Positions 8,756 to 16,806 of a DNA stretch of 64,000 nucleotides are shown in pieces. The first letter of the stretch is position 1, and the number at the start of each line of letters is the position of its first letter. The notes below the pieces were generated by a model that saw only the letters and a list, made by a program, of their open reading frames with translations, ran no database searches and was not told the DNA's origin. A program made the translations under genes and the position numbers. The DNA comes from Nocardioides insulae DSM 17944 (GTDB lineage: Bacteria; Actinomycetota; Actinomycetes; Propionibacteriales; Nocardioidaceae). The DNA lies in NCBI RefSeq assembly GCF_000422825.1, contig NZ_AUGU01000014.1, positions 1 to 64,000 of the forward strand, read 5' to 3'.

Positions 8756-9065
8756 GGAGTACGACGGAATCCTCCAGCGCCGCCAGGCTGTGCCGGCGAG
8801 GTGGGATGACGACGTACTCGCCGGCAGTGAGCTCGGCGCTCTCCTCACCGGCGTCGAGCCGGACCCTGCCGGTCAGCACCTGGAGGGTCGCCTCGCCCGG
8901 GCTCTCGTGCTCGTCGAGGCCCTGGCCGCCGGCCAGCGCGATCACGGTCTGGCGCAGTGGGTGGTCGTGGCCACCGTGGATGGTGTGGGCGCTGCGTCCG
9001 CTGGAGGCGGAGCGGGCGCCTTCGAGGTGCTCGGCGGCGAGGCTGGTCAGGGACATCGATTCCAT
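8727..9065 (-). CDS. Small cupin-domain protein
   Basis: A 112-residue single cupin barrel. The first cupin motif is around LDEHESPGEATLQVLTGRVRL and the second around LTAGEYVVIPPRRHSLAALED. The metal ligands look reduced: an H-x-E pair is present in motif 1 and one His in motif 2. The start ATG at 9065 has GGAGGAG six bases upstream. Members of this type often bind small ligands or act as sensors. No partner gene is evident. Confidence 0.75.
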   Translation of the reverse strand: MESMSLTSLAAEHLEGARSASSGRSAHTIHGGHDHPLRQTVIALAGGQGLDEHESPGEATLQVLTGRVRLDAGEESAELTAGEYVVIPPRRHSLAALEDSVVLLTVVASGVR

Positions 9066-9136
9066 CACGTGCTCCTCCGGCTTGGGGGCGACGGCGCGGT
9101 GGCCGGGACGCTCCTACCGTAGCGGCGCACAAGCGC

Positions 9137-9172
9137 GGCCGCCCCCGACCAAACGCGCGGTCGGGGGCGGCC
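9137..9172 (-). terminator. Terminator of the mcl operon
   Basis: A perfect 14-bp GC-rich stem (9137-9150 with 9159-9172) and an 8-base loop, 15 bases past the stop of the CitE-like gene. It could also stop transcripts of the opposite strand. Confidence 0.75.
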
Positions 9173-9186
9173 GGAGGAGACTCACA

Positions 9187-10062
9187 TCATTCGAGGGCGG
9201 CGATCGCCTCGCTGATCGCGAGGGTGCGCCGGGCCGACTCGACGTGCAGGTTCTCCACCATCTTGCCCTGGTAGGTCACCACTCCCTTGCCGTCCCCGGC
9301 CTCGAAGGCGGCGATCAGGCCCTGCGCGTGCTCGACCGCCTCGGCCGAGGGTGCGAAGGCGGTGTTGGCTCCGTCGACCTGACTGGGGTGGATCAGGGTC
9401 TTGCCGTCGAAGCCGAACCGGCGGCCCTGCTCGCACTCGGCGGCGAAGCCCTCGGCATCCTTCACGTCGTTGTAGACGCCGTCGAGGATCACCTTGCCGG
9501 TGGCTCGGGCGGCGAGCATCGCCAGCGACAGGCCGGCCTGGATCGGGGCGCGGCCGGGCACGTGCTCGGCGTAAAGCTCCTTGACCAGGTCGTTGGTCCC
9601 GATCACCAGGACCGTCAACCGGTCGGAGGCAGCGGCGATCTCCTCGGCATGGAGGATGGCGTAGGGCGACTCGATCATCGCCCACAGCTTGGTGTGCTCG
9701 GGGGCGCCGGCACGCTCCAGTGACTCGACCAGGGAGCGCACGGCCTCGGGGCTGTTGACCTTGGGCACCACCACGCCGGCCGGGCCGGCCTTCGCCGCGG
9801 CGGCGAGGTCCTCGGCGTGCCACTCGGTGTCGGCGCCGTTGATCCGGATGGTGAGCTCGCGGGCGCCGTACTCACCGCTGGTGACGGCGGCGACGGCGTT
9901 GGCCCGGGCAGCGGGCTTGGCGTCGGGGGCGACGGCGTCCTCGAGGTCGAGGATGAGGCCGTCGGCCGGGATGGCCTTCGCCTTCTCCAGGGCCCGCTCG
10001 TTGGAGGCGGGCATGTAGAGGACCGAGCGTCGGGGGCGGAACTCCTCGGGCGCGGCGCTCAT
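9187..10062 (-). CDS. CitE/HpcH-family lyase or malyl-CoA thioesterase-like protein
   Basis: A 291-residue TIM-barrel protein of the HpcH/HpaI-CitE superfamily: RRSVLYMPASNERALEKA, LDLEDAVAPDAK, VVVPKVNSPEAV, AMIESPYAIL and DGKTLIHPSQV. The Glu and Asp residues that bind Mg and the CoA-side Arg are in their usual places. The start overlaps the preceding lyase stop (ATGA). The pairing of a full malyl-CoA lyase with a shorter paralogue recalls the malyl-CoA lyase/(3S)-malyl-CoA thioesterase pair of the ethylmalonyl-CoA pathway. A citramalyl-CoA or 3-hydroxy-3-methylglutaryl-type lyase is also possible. Confidence 0.8.
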   Translation of the reverse strand: MSAAPEEFRPRRSVLYMPASNERALEKAKAIPADGLILDLEDAVAPDAKPAARANAVAAVTSGEYGARELTIRINGADTEWHAEDLAAAAKAGPAGVVVPKVNSPEAVRSLVESLERAGAPEHTKLWAMIESPYAILHAEEIAAASDRLTVLVIGTNDLVKELYAEHVPGRAPIQAGLSLAMLAARATGKVILDGVYNDVKDAEGFAAECEQGRRFGFDGKTLIHPSQVDGANTAFAPSAEAVEHAQGLIAAFEAGDGKGVVTYQGKMVENLHVESARRTLAISEAIAALE

Positions 10063-11150
10063 CGGGCCTCCTCGAGGGTGATCGCGTCGTAGGCCTTCTT
10101 CAGCTCAGGGTCGATGGCGGCGAGCTCCTCGGCCAGCTCCACCATCACCAGGCACTGCTTGAGTGAGGCGTCGTCCTCCATCTTGCCGTCGAGCATCACG
10201 GCGCCAGTACCGTCACCCATCGCGGCCGCGACCCGGCGTGCGTGCCGGACGTCCTCGACGCTCGGGCTGAAGACCCTGTTGGCGATCGCGATCTGCTTGG
10301 GATGCAGGCTCCAGGTGCCGACGCAGCCGAGCAGGAAGGCGTTGCGGAACTGGTCCTCGGCGGCCACCACATCGGTGATGTCGCCGAACGGCCCGTAGTA
10401 GGGGTAGATGCCGTGGGTGGCGCAGGCGTCGACCATCTTGGCGATGGTGTAGTGCCACAGGTCCTGCTGGAACACGCTGCGCGGTCCGTCGATCTGGCCG
10501 TCGACGGGATCCTGCCGGACCAGGTAGCCGGGGTGGCCGCCACCGACCCGGGTCGTCTTCATCTTCCGGTCGGCGGCCAGGTCCGCCGGGCCGAGGGAGA
10601 GACCCTGCATCCGCGGCGAGGCCCCACAGATCTCCTCGACGTTGGCCACGCCGCGGGCGGTCTCCAGGATGGCGTGGATCAGGATCGGGCGCTCCAGACC
10701 CGCCTTCGCCTCGAGCTGTGCGAGCAACCTGTCGACGTAGTGGATGTCCTCGGCGCCCTGCACCTTGGGCACCATCACGACGTCGAGCTTGTCGCCGATC
10801 GCGGGGATGAGGGTGGTGAGGTCATCTAACGCCCACGGGCTGTCGAGCGAGTTGATCCGCGTCCACAACTGGGTGGGGCCGCTCTGTCCGCCGAGACCGG
10901 CGGTCTCCTGGCCGATCTTCACCAGGCCCTCACGGGCGGCCACCTTGTTGTCCGCCTTGACGGCGTCCTCCAGATTGCCCAGGAGTACGTCGACGGTGCC
11001 CACCATCTGCGGGACCTTGTCGACCATCTTCGGGTTGCTCGGGTCGAAGAAGTGGATGGCCCGGCTCGGCCGGGCCGGGATCTCGCGCAGCGGGGTCGGC
11101 GCGCCGACCGCGAGCGGCGCGAAGAAGTCCTTCGCGGATTTGTGCGTCAT
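10059..11150 (-). CDS. mcl: L-malyl-CoA/beta-methylmalyl-CoA lyase
   Basis: A 363-residue enzyme that splits or forms L-malyl-CoA (acetyl-CoA plus glyoxylate) and beta-methylmalyl-CoA (propionyl-CoA plus glyoxylate). It follows the Chloroflexus/Rhodobacter Mcl1 pattern throughout: KDFFAPLAVGAPTPLREIPAR, VDVLLGNLEDAV, DVVMVPKVQGAEDIHYVD, ILETARGVANVEEI, LGPADLAADRKMKTTRVGGG and LHPKQIAIANRVFSP. The length matches the family (about 348). It implies acetyl-CoA assimilation through the ethylmalonyl-CoA or a 3-hydroxypropionate-type route, or glyoxylate handling. No other genes of those pathways are in the window. Confidence 0.88.
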   Translation of the reverse strand: MTHKSAKDFFAPLAVGAPTPLREIPARPSRAIHFFDPSNPKMVDKVPQMVGTVDVLLGNLEDAVKADNKVAAREGLVKIGQETAGLGGQSGPTQLWTRINSLDSPWALDDLTTLIPAIGDKLDVVMVPKVQGAEDIHYVDRLLAQLEAKAGLERPILIHAILETARGVANVEEICGASPRMQGLSLGPADLAADRKMKTTRVGGGHPGYLVRQDPVDGQIDGPRSVFQQDLWHYTIAKMVDACATHGIYPYYGPFGDITDVVAAEDQFRNAFLLGCVGTWSLHPKQIAIANRVFSPSVEDVRHARRVAAAMGDGTGAVMLDGKMEDDASLKQCLVMVELAEELAAIDPELKKAYDAITLEEAR

Positions 11151-11261
11151 GCGCGGGACGCTAGCAGCGGCGGTGCTGCTGACCGCCGGGGTGTGACGTG
11201 CCTGACAGGCCGCTGATGGCGCTCTCCGCTCGGCGGGGCAGGTCGACCCAGGTCTACCGGG

Positions 11262-11825
11262 TCAGCGGCGGCGGAACCATCGATCGCGACGGCGAGGTCG
11301 GTCCTCCTCCGCGAGTCGTCGCCGCATCTGGTCCTGGTGGCGGCGACGCTCCTCGCGGCGCACCCGCCAGGCGGTGAGGCTCTCCTCCAGGTCGCGCGGC
11401 ATGGTGATCAGCGGCGGCCCCTCGGGGAGCCGGTAGCGGGCTGCGATGACGCGCGCGTTGAACTCCTCGACGGTACGCCGGACCTCGTCCTCGGAGGCGA
11501 GCCGGTCGAGCTGGTCGTCGAGCTCGGCGTCCTCCTTGCGCAGCTGCACGCTCAGCGGGAGCACGGTGATGTGCTCGCGCTCGACCAGCTGTTTGAGCCA
11601 CCAATCGGCGTCGTGCTGCGTGCCGAGCCCGGTGATCGGCTTGCCCGCGCCCGGCAGGTCGTCGAACTCGCCCCGCTCGATGGCCTGCTTGACCTGCAGG
11701 TCGACCCACTTGGTCTGCTGATTGATCCGGTTGGCCGCGGCCGCACCGCCGGTGCGCGCATCGCGGGCCGGCCCTCGCTGTGGCACCTCGGACTGCCCGC
11801 CCGGACGGTCCTCGCTCTCGGGCAT
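11262..11825 (-). CDS. DUF1992 (DnaJC28-like) domain protein
   Basis: A 187-residue cytosolic protein. A central DUF1992 domain (about 28-95) reads VKQAIERGEFDDLPGAGKPI, followed by WWLKQLVEREHITVLPLSVQLR. The C-terminal third is highly charged and Arg-rich. The domain occurs in bacterial proteins of unknown function and beside the J domain in eukaryotic DnaJC28; no J domain is present. ATG at 11825 was chosen; GTG at 11834 is possible. Confidence 0.85.
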   Translation of the reverse strand: MPESEDRPGGQSEVPQRGPARDARTGGAAAANRINQQTKWVDLQVKQAIERGEFDDLPGAGKPITGLGTQHDADWWLKQLVEREHITVLPLSVQLRKEDAELDDQLDRLASEDEVRRTVEEFNARVIAARYRLPEGPPLITMPRDLEESLTAWRVRREERRRHQDQMRRRLAEEDRPRRRDRWFRRR

Positions 11826-11978
11826 GCCCTTCACCGTAGCGCGGCCCTACGCGCCCGCCGCGCCGCAGCTGCGGGCGGGATGGGTACCCCGCACTCAGGT
11901 CGCATGCTTCGTGCCGATCCGCCGTCCGGAAGCCGCCGACGGCAGGGGTGTCGGGGGTGCCGTACGGGTGAGGTCGAG

Positions 11979-12578
11979 CTACCACCGTCCGCGGTGCACC
12001 AGCTCCTCCATCGGGGTACGCCGCCGGCGGCTGGGCGAGCCCTGCGCCCCGCCGTCCGCGGGGTGCCCGATGGTGACGGCGCCGATCGGGTCGTAGTGGT
12101 CGGGGATGCCGAAGGCGTCGCGCACCGCCCGGTCCGAGTGCGGCGGGATGCCGAAGTACAGCGCGCCGAGACCCTCGTCGACCACGGTCTGGAGGATCAG
12201 CAGGGTGGCCATCGCCGCGTCCATGTGCCAGAACGGCATCGGCCAGCGCGCCTCGTCGCGGTCGCCCCAGCCCTTGTCGGGCCGGGCGTAGCGATCCAGG
12301 TAGGCGGCCTTGCTGCTGCACGGCAGCACGATCACGGGGGCTCGCATCATCCCGGTCAGCCACTCGTCGGGCTGGTCGATGTCGTCCGCGGTCGCCTCCC
12401 AGTAGCGCCGTACGTCGGTGGGTTGGTCGAGCACCAGGAACCCCCAGCCCTGGCTGAACCCGGCGTTGGGAGCACGGACGGCGTTGCGCAGCGCCCGGTC
12501 CACGACCGCCGGGTCGACCGGGTCCGTCCGGTAGTTGCGCACCATCTTCCGTCGGGCCACGACGTCCTGGAAGTCCAT
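11979..12578 (-). CDS. Nitroreductase-family FMN oxidoreductase
   Basis: A 199-residue nitroreductase-like flavoprotein: DFQDVVARRKMVRNYRTDPV is the N-terminal FMN phosphate-binding Arg region. NAVRAPNAGFSQGWGFLVL is the conserved FMN loop, HMDAAMATLLILQTVVDEGLGA a core helix, and AVTIGHPAD the C-terminal strand. It reduces nitro, quinone or enone groups with NAD(P)H; substrate unknown. The short divergent gene to the right starts 45 bp away. Confidence 0.85.
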   Translation of the reverse strand: MDFQDVVARRKMVRNYRTDPVDPAVVDRALRNAVRAPNAGFSQGWGFLVLDQPTDVRRYWEATADDIDQPDEWLTGMMRAPVIVLPCSSKAAYLDRYARPDKGWGDRDEARWPMPFWHMDAAMATLLILQTVVDEGLGALYFGIPPHSDRAVRDAFGIPDHYDPIGAVTIGHPADGGAQGSPSRRRRTPMEELVHRGRW

Positions 12579-12623
12579 GTCCGCAGCATGCCGCAGCGTC
12601 CCGTGCGCTCGTAGAGTGGGCGC

Positions 12624-13013
12624 ATGGAGGGACCGATGGGGGCGGAGTCGGGGGACGTCCACGGCCGCTGGCGTTTCGACTTCCACGGCGACCCGGCGGC
12701 GGCGGACAGTGCCATGGAGGACCGTCACGACCCCACCCTGTCCTGTGCGATGACGGTGCTCGCGGCCGCCAAGCAGGCCCGGCTGCGAGGCATCCGCGCG
12801 GCGGTCGGCCGGCTGGAGACCACGCCGGGGGAGCCCGACCGGGTGCCAGCCCGGGCGTCGGCCTGGCTGGACGCGTACGCCGCCGAGGAGGGCGACCTGG
12901 CGGCGTACCTCGCCGAGGTGAGCGCGCAGGCCTCGGCCCGCGCCGCCCGGGACGGCACCAGGCTCGACGTCGTCGCGGAGATCGTCCCGCGCTCCGACCG
13001 GCCGGGTCCGTGA
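12624..13013 (+). CDS. Small hypothetical protein
   Basis: A 129-residue protein with strong GC bias in third codon positions, which supports real coding. It is mostly helical and Ala/Arg/Glu-rich; the most distinctive part is HGRWRFDFHGDPAAADSAME near the N-terminus. No family recognised. It is divergent from the nitroreductase gene, which may share its promoter region. An alternative start lies five codons in. Confidence 0.6.
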   Translation: MEGPMGAESGDVHGRWRFDFHGDPAAADSAMEDRHDPTLSCAMTVLAAAKQARLRGIRAAVGRLETTPGEPDRVPARASAWLDAYAAEEGDLAAYLAEVSAQASARAARDGTRLDVVAEIVPRSDRPGP

Positions 13014-13083
13014 TCTGCCTCTCAATCCCGGGATCGGGCTGATTCGGGGGAACACCTCAGTCTCTTCTAAGGTTCTCGCCATC

Positions 13084-13167
13084 ATGTCCGTCAGCGCTGT
13101 GGAGTGCCTCCTCACCGTGCGGCGATCCGTGGACTTCGTCCGGGTCGCCAGCGCGCTGTGTCGCTGA
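13084..13167 (+). CDS. 27-residue Cys-type leader peptide
   Basis: A short ORF ending RRSVDFVRVASALCR followed directly by TGA. This matches the actinobacterial putative leader peptide pattern (R-x-VDL-x-RVASALCR) typically found upstream of sulfur and cysteine genes. A second Cys is at residue 8. The spacing to the transporter start (166 bp) leaves room for alternative RNA structures; a GC-rich hairpin lies at 13217-13231. Translation stalling at the near-terminal Cys codon under cysteine limitation is the inferred mechanism. Confidence 0.65.
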   Translation: MSVSAVECLLTVRRSVDFVRVASALCR

Positions 13168-13216
13168 CCCCTCTGCGCAGCTGACGCCGGTCCGTTCACG
13201 GGCCCGCCTGCCCAGG

Positions 13217-13231
13217 CCCCGCTCGGCGGGG
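13217..13231 (+). promoter_or_regulatory. Hairpin in the leader of the SDF transporter
   Basis: CCCCGC-TCG-GCGGGG forms a perfect 6-bp stem with a 3-base loop, between the leader-peptide stop and the transporter start. It is a candidate attenuator or ribosome-site sequestering element; no T-run follows. The rest of 13014-13333 shows nothing else I can name. Confidence 0.4.
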
Positions 13232-13333
13232 CGCCGCACGGCCCGACACGCTCGGCCGGCGTTCTCGCGCGCACACGTCGCCTCACCGCCACTCTTCTTC
13301 CAGCGGCTTCGCCCGCGCTCGAAAGGTTCTCCC

Positions 13334-14809
13334 GTGACATCCTCAGCTTCCTCTGCGGCACCGGCCGCGACCGGTCCCGCCGGTACGCCGGCTGCGCGCC
13401 GACGGCTGCGCCTGCCGTCCTTCAGCACCCAGGTCGTGCTCGGCCTGGCGGTCGGCGTTCTGCTGGGCTGGCTGGCCAACCGGATGGGTCCGACCACCGC
13501 CGGAGACCCGAACTGGCTGACCACCACCCTGGAGACGATCGGCTCGTCCTTCGTGACGCTGCTCAAGACGGTCGTCCCGCCGCTCATCTTCACCGCGATC
13601 ATCGCCTCCATCGCCAACCTGCGCAGCGTCACGAACGCCGCCCGCCTGGCCGGGCAGACGCTGATCTGGTTCGCCATCACCGCGGCGATCTCGGTGGTCG
13701 TGGGGATCGGGCTGGGGCTGCTCTTCCAGCCGGGCAACCGGGCCGGGGTGTCGATCGACGACGCCGCCGAGGTGGGTGCCAGCGGTTCATGGACCGACTT
13801 CCTCAGCGGTCTGATCCCCTCCAACTTCCTCGGCATCAGCGCGGACACCACCGTGACTCCGGGCGCTGATGGCACCTTCAGCACCGAGACCAGCATCGGC
13901 TTCAACGTGCTGCAGATCCTGGTGATCGCCCTGGCCATCGGCATCGCCGCCCTCAAGTCGGGCAGCAAGGCCGACCCGTTCCTGGCCTTCAACCGCTCGG
14001 CGCTGTCGATCATCCAGAAGGTGCTCTGGTGGATCATCCGGCTCGCGCCGCTGGGCACCCTCGGCCTGATCGGCAACGCTGTGGCGACCTACGGCTGGGC
14101 CTCGCTGGGCTCGCTCGCCTGGTTTGCCGCGGCTGTCTACGTCGGCCTCGCCGTCGTCCTCTTCGTGGTCTACCCCGTCCTGCTGCGGGCCAACGGGCTG
14201 AACATCCTCAGCTACTTCCGCGGCGCCTGGCCGGCGATCCAGTTGGCCTTCGTCTCGCGGTCCTCGGTCGGCACGATGCCGGTGACCGAGCGGGTCGTGG
14301 AGCGCAACCTCGGTGTGCCGCGGGAGTACGCCTCCTTCGCCGTACCGCTGGGCTCCACCACCAAGATGGACGGCTGCGCCTCGATCTACCCGGCCATCTC
14401 GGCGATCTTCGTCGCGGAGATCTTCGGGATCCACCTGTCCTTCACCGACTACCTGCTGATCGCGTTCGTCTCAGTCGTCGGGTCCGCCGCCACCGCGGGG
14501 CTCACCGGCGCGGTGGTCATGTTGACGCTCACCCTCTCGACCCTGGGCCTGCCGCTGGCCGGGGTGGGACTGCTGCTTGCGATCGACCCGATCCTCGACA
14601 TGGGACGCACCGCCGTGAACGTCGCCGGACAGGCGCTGGTGCCGACCATCGTGGCCAAGCGGGAGGGCATCCTCGACGAGAAGCGGTACGCCGCCGCAGC
14701 GGCCGAGGACCTCTTCTCCGACGACTCCGCCGACGGTGTTCTCGCCGGATCCCCGGACGGCTCCGCCCCGCGTGCCGCGGAGACCTCCAGGGTCCCCTCG
14801 AACGCCTGA
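13334..14809 (+). CDS. SDF-family (DAACS) sodium/proton symporter; dicarboxylate or L-cystine
   Basis: A 491-residue secondary transporter of the dicarboxylate/amino acid:cation symporter family. It has helices throughout, the hairpin-1 serine-rich motif SRSSVGTMPV, the conserved GSTTKMDGCA in helix 7 and DMGRTAVNVAGQ in helix 8. The family includes DctA, GltP and the cystine carrier TcyP. The Cys leader peptide upstream makes a sulfur-amino-acid substrate worth considering; sequence alone cannot decide. The GTG start follows GAAAGG. A strong terminator lies just downstream, so the gene is monocistronic. Confidence 0.88.
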   Translation: MTSSASSAAPAATGPAGTPAARRRLRLPSFSTQVVLGLAVGVLLGWLANRMGPTTAGDPNWLTTTLETIGSSFVTLLKTVVPPLIFTAIIASIANLRSVTNAARLAGQTLIWFAITAAISVVVGIGLGLLFQPGNRAGVSIDDAAEVGASGSWTDFLSGLIPSNFLGISADTTVTPGADGTFSTETSIGFNVLQILVIALAIGIAALKSGSKADPFLAFNRSALSIIQKVLWWIIRLAPLGTLGLIGNAVATYGWASLGSLAWFAAAVYVGLAVVLFVVYPVLLRANGLNILSYFRGAWPAIQLAFVSRSSVGTMPVTERVVERNLGVPREYASFAVPLGSTTKMDGCASIYPAISAIFVAEIFGIHLSFTDYLLIAFVSVVGSAATAGLTGAVVMLTLTLSTLGLPLAGVGLLLAIDPILDMGRTAVNVAGQALVPTIVAKREGILDEKRYAAAAAEDLFSDDSADGVLAGSPDGSAPRAAETSRVPSNA

Positions 14810-14820
14810 ACCGGACGACC

Positions 14821-14854
14821 GACGCCCGGCTCGCCCCAGGGCGGGCCGGGCGTC
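14821..14854 (+). terminator. Terminator of the SDF transporter gene
   Basis: GACGCCCGG at 14821-14829 pairs with CCGGGCGTC at 14846-14854, with inner CGCCC/GGGCG pairing. A mixed T/C tract follows. It begins 11 bases after the stop. Confidence 0.75.
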
Positions 14855-14971
14855 GTCGTTCTTCGGCGAACCGATGGGTCACGATCGTGTGTCCGGATTG
14901 GTCGCGTTGGGGGGCCTCACACACAATGGGCGTGCGCGGTGCCGGGATGTCGCGCGAGGGAAGGATGAGAC

Positions 14972-15547
14972 GTGGGCAAGGAACAGAGGCATCCGATCAT
15001 CTCCGGGCTGCTGGCCCTGGTCGGTGTGGGCCTGGTCGTCGGAGTGCTGATCGGCCTGGTCGTGCTCGGAGCCACCCGGATGCTCGGGCTCGGCGGCGGG
15101 GATGAGAACGACGGCGGGAAGCAGGCCGCCTCGGACGAGGCGAGCATGGTCGTGCCCAGCCCCCAGCCCACCGACACTCCGACGGGTCCCCTCGTCACCC
15201 TCCCCCCTGGGGAGTCCAAGGACGCCTCCGGCAAGGCGGAGACGAAGAAGCAGAAGAAGCAGGAACCGAAGATCCAGTTGCGCAGCGGCCAGGCGAAGGT
15301 GAGCCCCATGCAGCGCATCGACCTGGCCGGCACCTACACCCAGGGCGGCGGGGCGATCCTCCAGGTGCAGCGCCAGGTCGGCGGTAGCTGGGAGGACTTC
15401 TACAGCGTCGACGCCTCGGTGCAGGACAACGGCTCCTTCGCCACCTACATCGAGACCGGTCGCCCGGGGGTCCAGAGGTTCCGGATGAAGGACACCTCCA
15501 ACGGGAAGACCTCGAACGTCGTACAGGTGACCGTCACAGGCGGCTGA
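14972..15547 (+). CDS. Membrane-anchored extracellular hypothetical protein
   Basis: A 191-residue protein with one N-terminal membrane helix (about 11-35). A Ser/Pro/Lys-rich linker spans about 40-95. A C-terminal beta-rich domain of about 95 residues (IDLAGTYTQGGGAILQVQRQ to NVVQVTVTGG) looks like an Ig-like or jelly-roll fold. It probably sits outside the cell with the N-terminus in the membrane. The GTG start is preceded by GGAAGGATGA. No family assignment; alone between two terminators. Confidence 0.65.
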   Translation: MGKEQRHPIISGLLALVGVGLVVGVLIGLVVLGATRMLGLGGGDENDGGKQAASDEASMVVPSPQPTDTPTGPLVTLPPGESKDASGKAETKKQKKQEPKIQLRSGQAKVSPMQRIDLAGTYTQGGGAILQVQRQVGGSWEDFYSVDASVQDNGSFATYIETGRPGVQRFRMKDTSNGKTSNVVQVTVTGG

Positions 15548-15568
15548 GGCACGGCACCGAGACGACTT

Positions 15569-15605
15569 CGCCCCCGTCACGACCGCGATGGTCGTGGCGG
15601 GGGCG
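15569..15605 (+). terminator. Terminator hairpin
   Basis: A 16-bp stem with one mismatch (15569-15584 with 15590-15605) and loop GCGAT, 21 bases after the preceding stop. Confidence 0.7.
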
Positions 15606-15628
15606 ATGTGCTGTGTGCTCACGCGCGG

Positions 15629-15855
15629 CGCAGACCGGCTCGCGCGATCAGACCTGCGCGGCAACGGGGCGGGAGCCGGCGTGCCACGCTTGGTTCTTCT
15701 GGGACGCCGGCGCAGACCCGCTCGCGCGATCAGACCTGCGCGGCAGCGGGGCGGGAGCCGGCGTGCCACGCTTGGTTCTTCTGGGACGCCGGCGCAGACC
15801 CGCTCGCGCGATCAGACCTGCGCGGCAGCGGGGCGGGAGCCGGCGTGCCACGCTT
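15629..15855. repeat. 82-bp tandem repeat, 2.8 copies
   Basis: Units begin at 15629, 15711 and 15793; the third is cut after 63 bases. Copies 2 and 3 are nearly identical over the shared part and copy 1 differs at a few positions. The unit is GC-rich, contains CGCGCGATCAG and GCCGGCGTGCCACGC, and is not a multiple of three, so the ORFs running through it in several frames are not genes. It fills the gap between two convergent genes. Confidence 0.85.
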
Positions 15856-15859
15856 CCGA

Positions 15860-16702
15860 TCAGGCAGGGATCCAGTCGAAGACGTCGGGGTTGGGCCCGG
15901 TGCGACCCTGCTCGCCCTGGTCGAGGGTGGCGATCGCGTCCACCTCATCAGGGGAGAGGGCGAAGTCGAAGACGTCCAGGTTCTCGGCCAGCCGCTCGCG
16001 GTGGGTCGACTTCGGGAAGATGATGTCGCCGCGGTCGAGGTGCCACCGCAGGGTCACCTGGGCCGGGGACTTGCCGTGCTTGTTCGCGATGGAGGCGATG
16101 AGCGGGTCGGCGAAGGCCCCCTTGCCCAGCGGCGACCAGGCCTCGACGCGGGCCCCGTGGCCGATGGTGGCAGCGCGGGCGGCCTCGTTGGTGAAGAAGG
16201 GGTGCACCTCGATCTGGTTCACCGCAGGCACAACGCCGGTGGCGCGCACGATGGTGTCGAGGTGGTCGGGCTGGAAGTTGGAGACGCCGATGGAGGTGGT
16301 CAGCCCCTGCTCCCGCAGCTCGACCAGCGCCTCCCAGGTGGCGCTGAAGTCGCCGTCGTACTGCGTCGGCAGCGGCCAGTGGATCAGGAACAGGTCCACC
16401 CGGTCGAGGCGGAGCTTCTCGAGTGAGCGGGCCAGGGAGTCCTTCGCCCGGGCCGCCTCGTGGAATCCGTTGTTGAGCTTGGTGGTCACGTAGACCTCGT
16501 CGCGGCCGAGTCCGGCGGCGGCGAGCGCCGCCCCGACGCCCTCCTCGTTCTGGTACATCTGGGCGGTGTCGATGTGCCGGTAGCCGAGCTCGAGGCCCTG
16601 GCTGACAACCGCCTCGGCCTCCGCCGGCGGCACCTGCCACACGCCGAGGCCGAACTGGGGGATCGAGGTCTGGTCGTTGAGTGTGATCGTGGGAACGGTC
16701 AT
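15860..16702 (-). CDS. Aldo/keto reductase
   Basis: A 280-residue NADPH-dependent TIM-barrel reductase close to the 2,5-diketo-D-gluconate reductase group. The catalytic tetrad is visible: Asp in YRHIDTAQMY, its Tyr, Lys in VYVTTKL and His in LFLIHWPLP. The cofactor loop is IIFPKSTHRERLAEN. ATG at 16702 follows GGGTGG and was chosen over an in-frame start 25 codons upstream that lacks homology. Physiological substrate unknown. Confidence 0.88.
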   Translation of the reverse strand: MTVPTITLNDQTSIPQFGLGVWQVPPAEAEAVVSQGLELGYRHIDTAQMYQNEEGVGAALAAAGLGRDEVYVTTKLNNGFHEAARAKDSLARSLEKLRLDRVDLFLIHWPLPTQYDGDFSATWEALVELREQGLTTSIGVSNFQPDHLDTIVRATGVVPAVNQIEVHPFFTNEAARAATIGHGARVEAWSPLGKGAFADPLIASIANKHGKSPAQVTLRWHLDRGDIIFPKSTHRERLAENLDVFDFALSPDEVDAIATLDQGEQGRTGPNPDVFDWIPA

Positions 16703-16806
16703 GTCCACCCCCAACAGCACGCGCCCCTGGATCATGCCCGCGATGTCGGACCGATCGGAGATTGTGCGTCGTCTCACCCTCTGCTCACACCCGTCACAAT
16801 GGCCCC

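Noticed and set aside
11979..13361. A 460-codon version of the nitroreductase gene
   Set aside because: The family N-terminus begins at 12578; the extra upstream residues are low-complexity and overlap the 12624 gene and the leader peptide.
15629..15855. CRISPR array
   Set aside because: Units are directly tandem with no unique spacers, and no cas genes are nearby. The same holds for 63874-64000.
15608..16426. Open frames running through the 82-bp repeat
   Set aside because: The repeat unit is not a multiple of three and the frames continue antisense into the aldo/keto reductase gene; they are by-products of the repeat.
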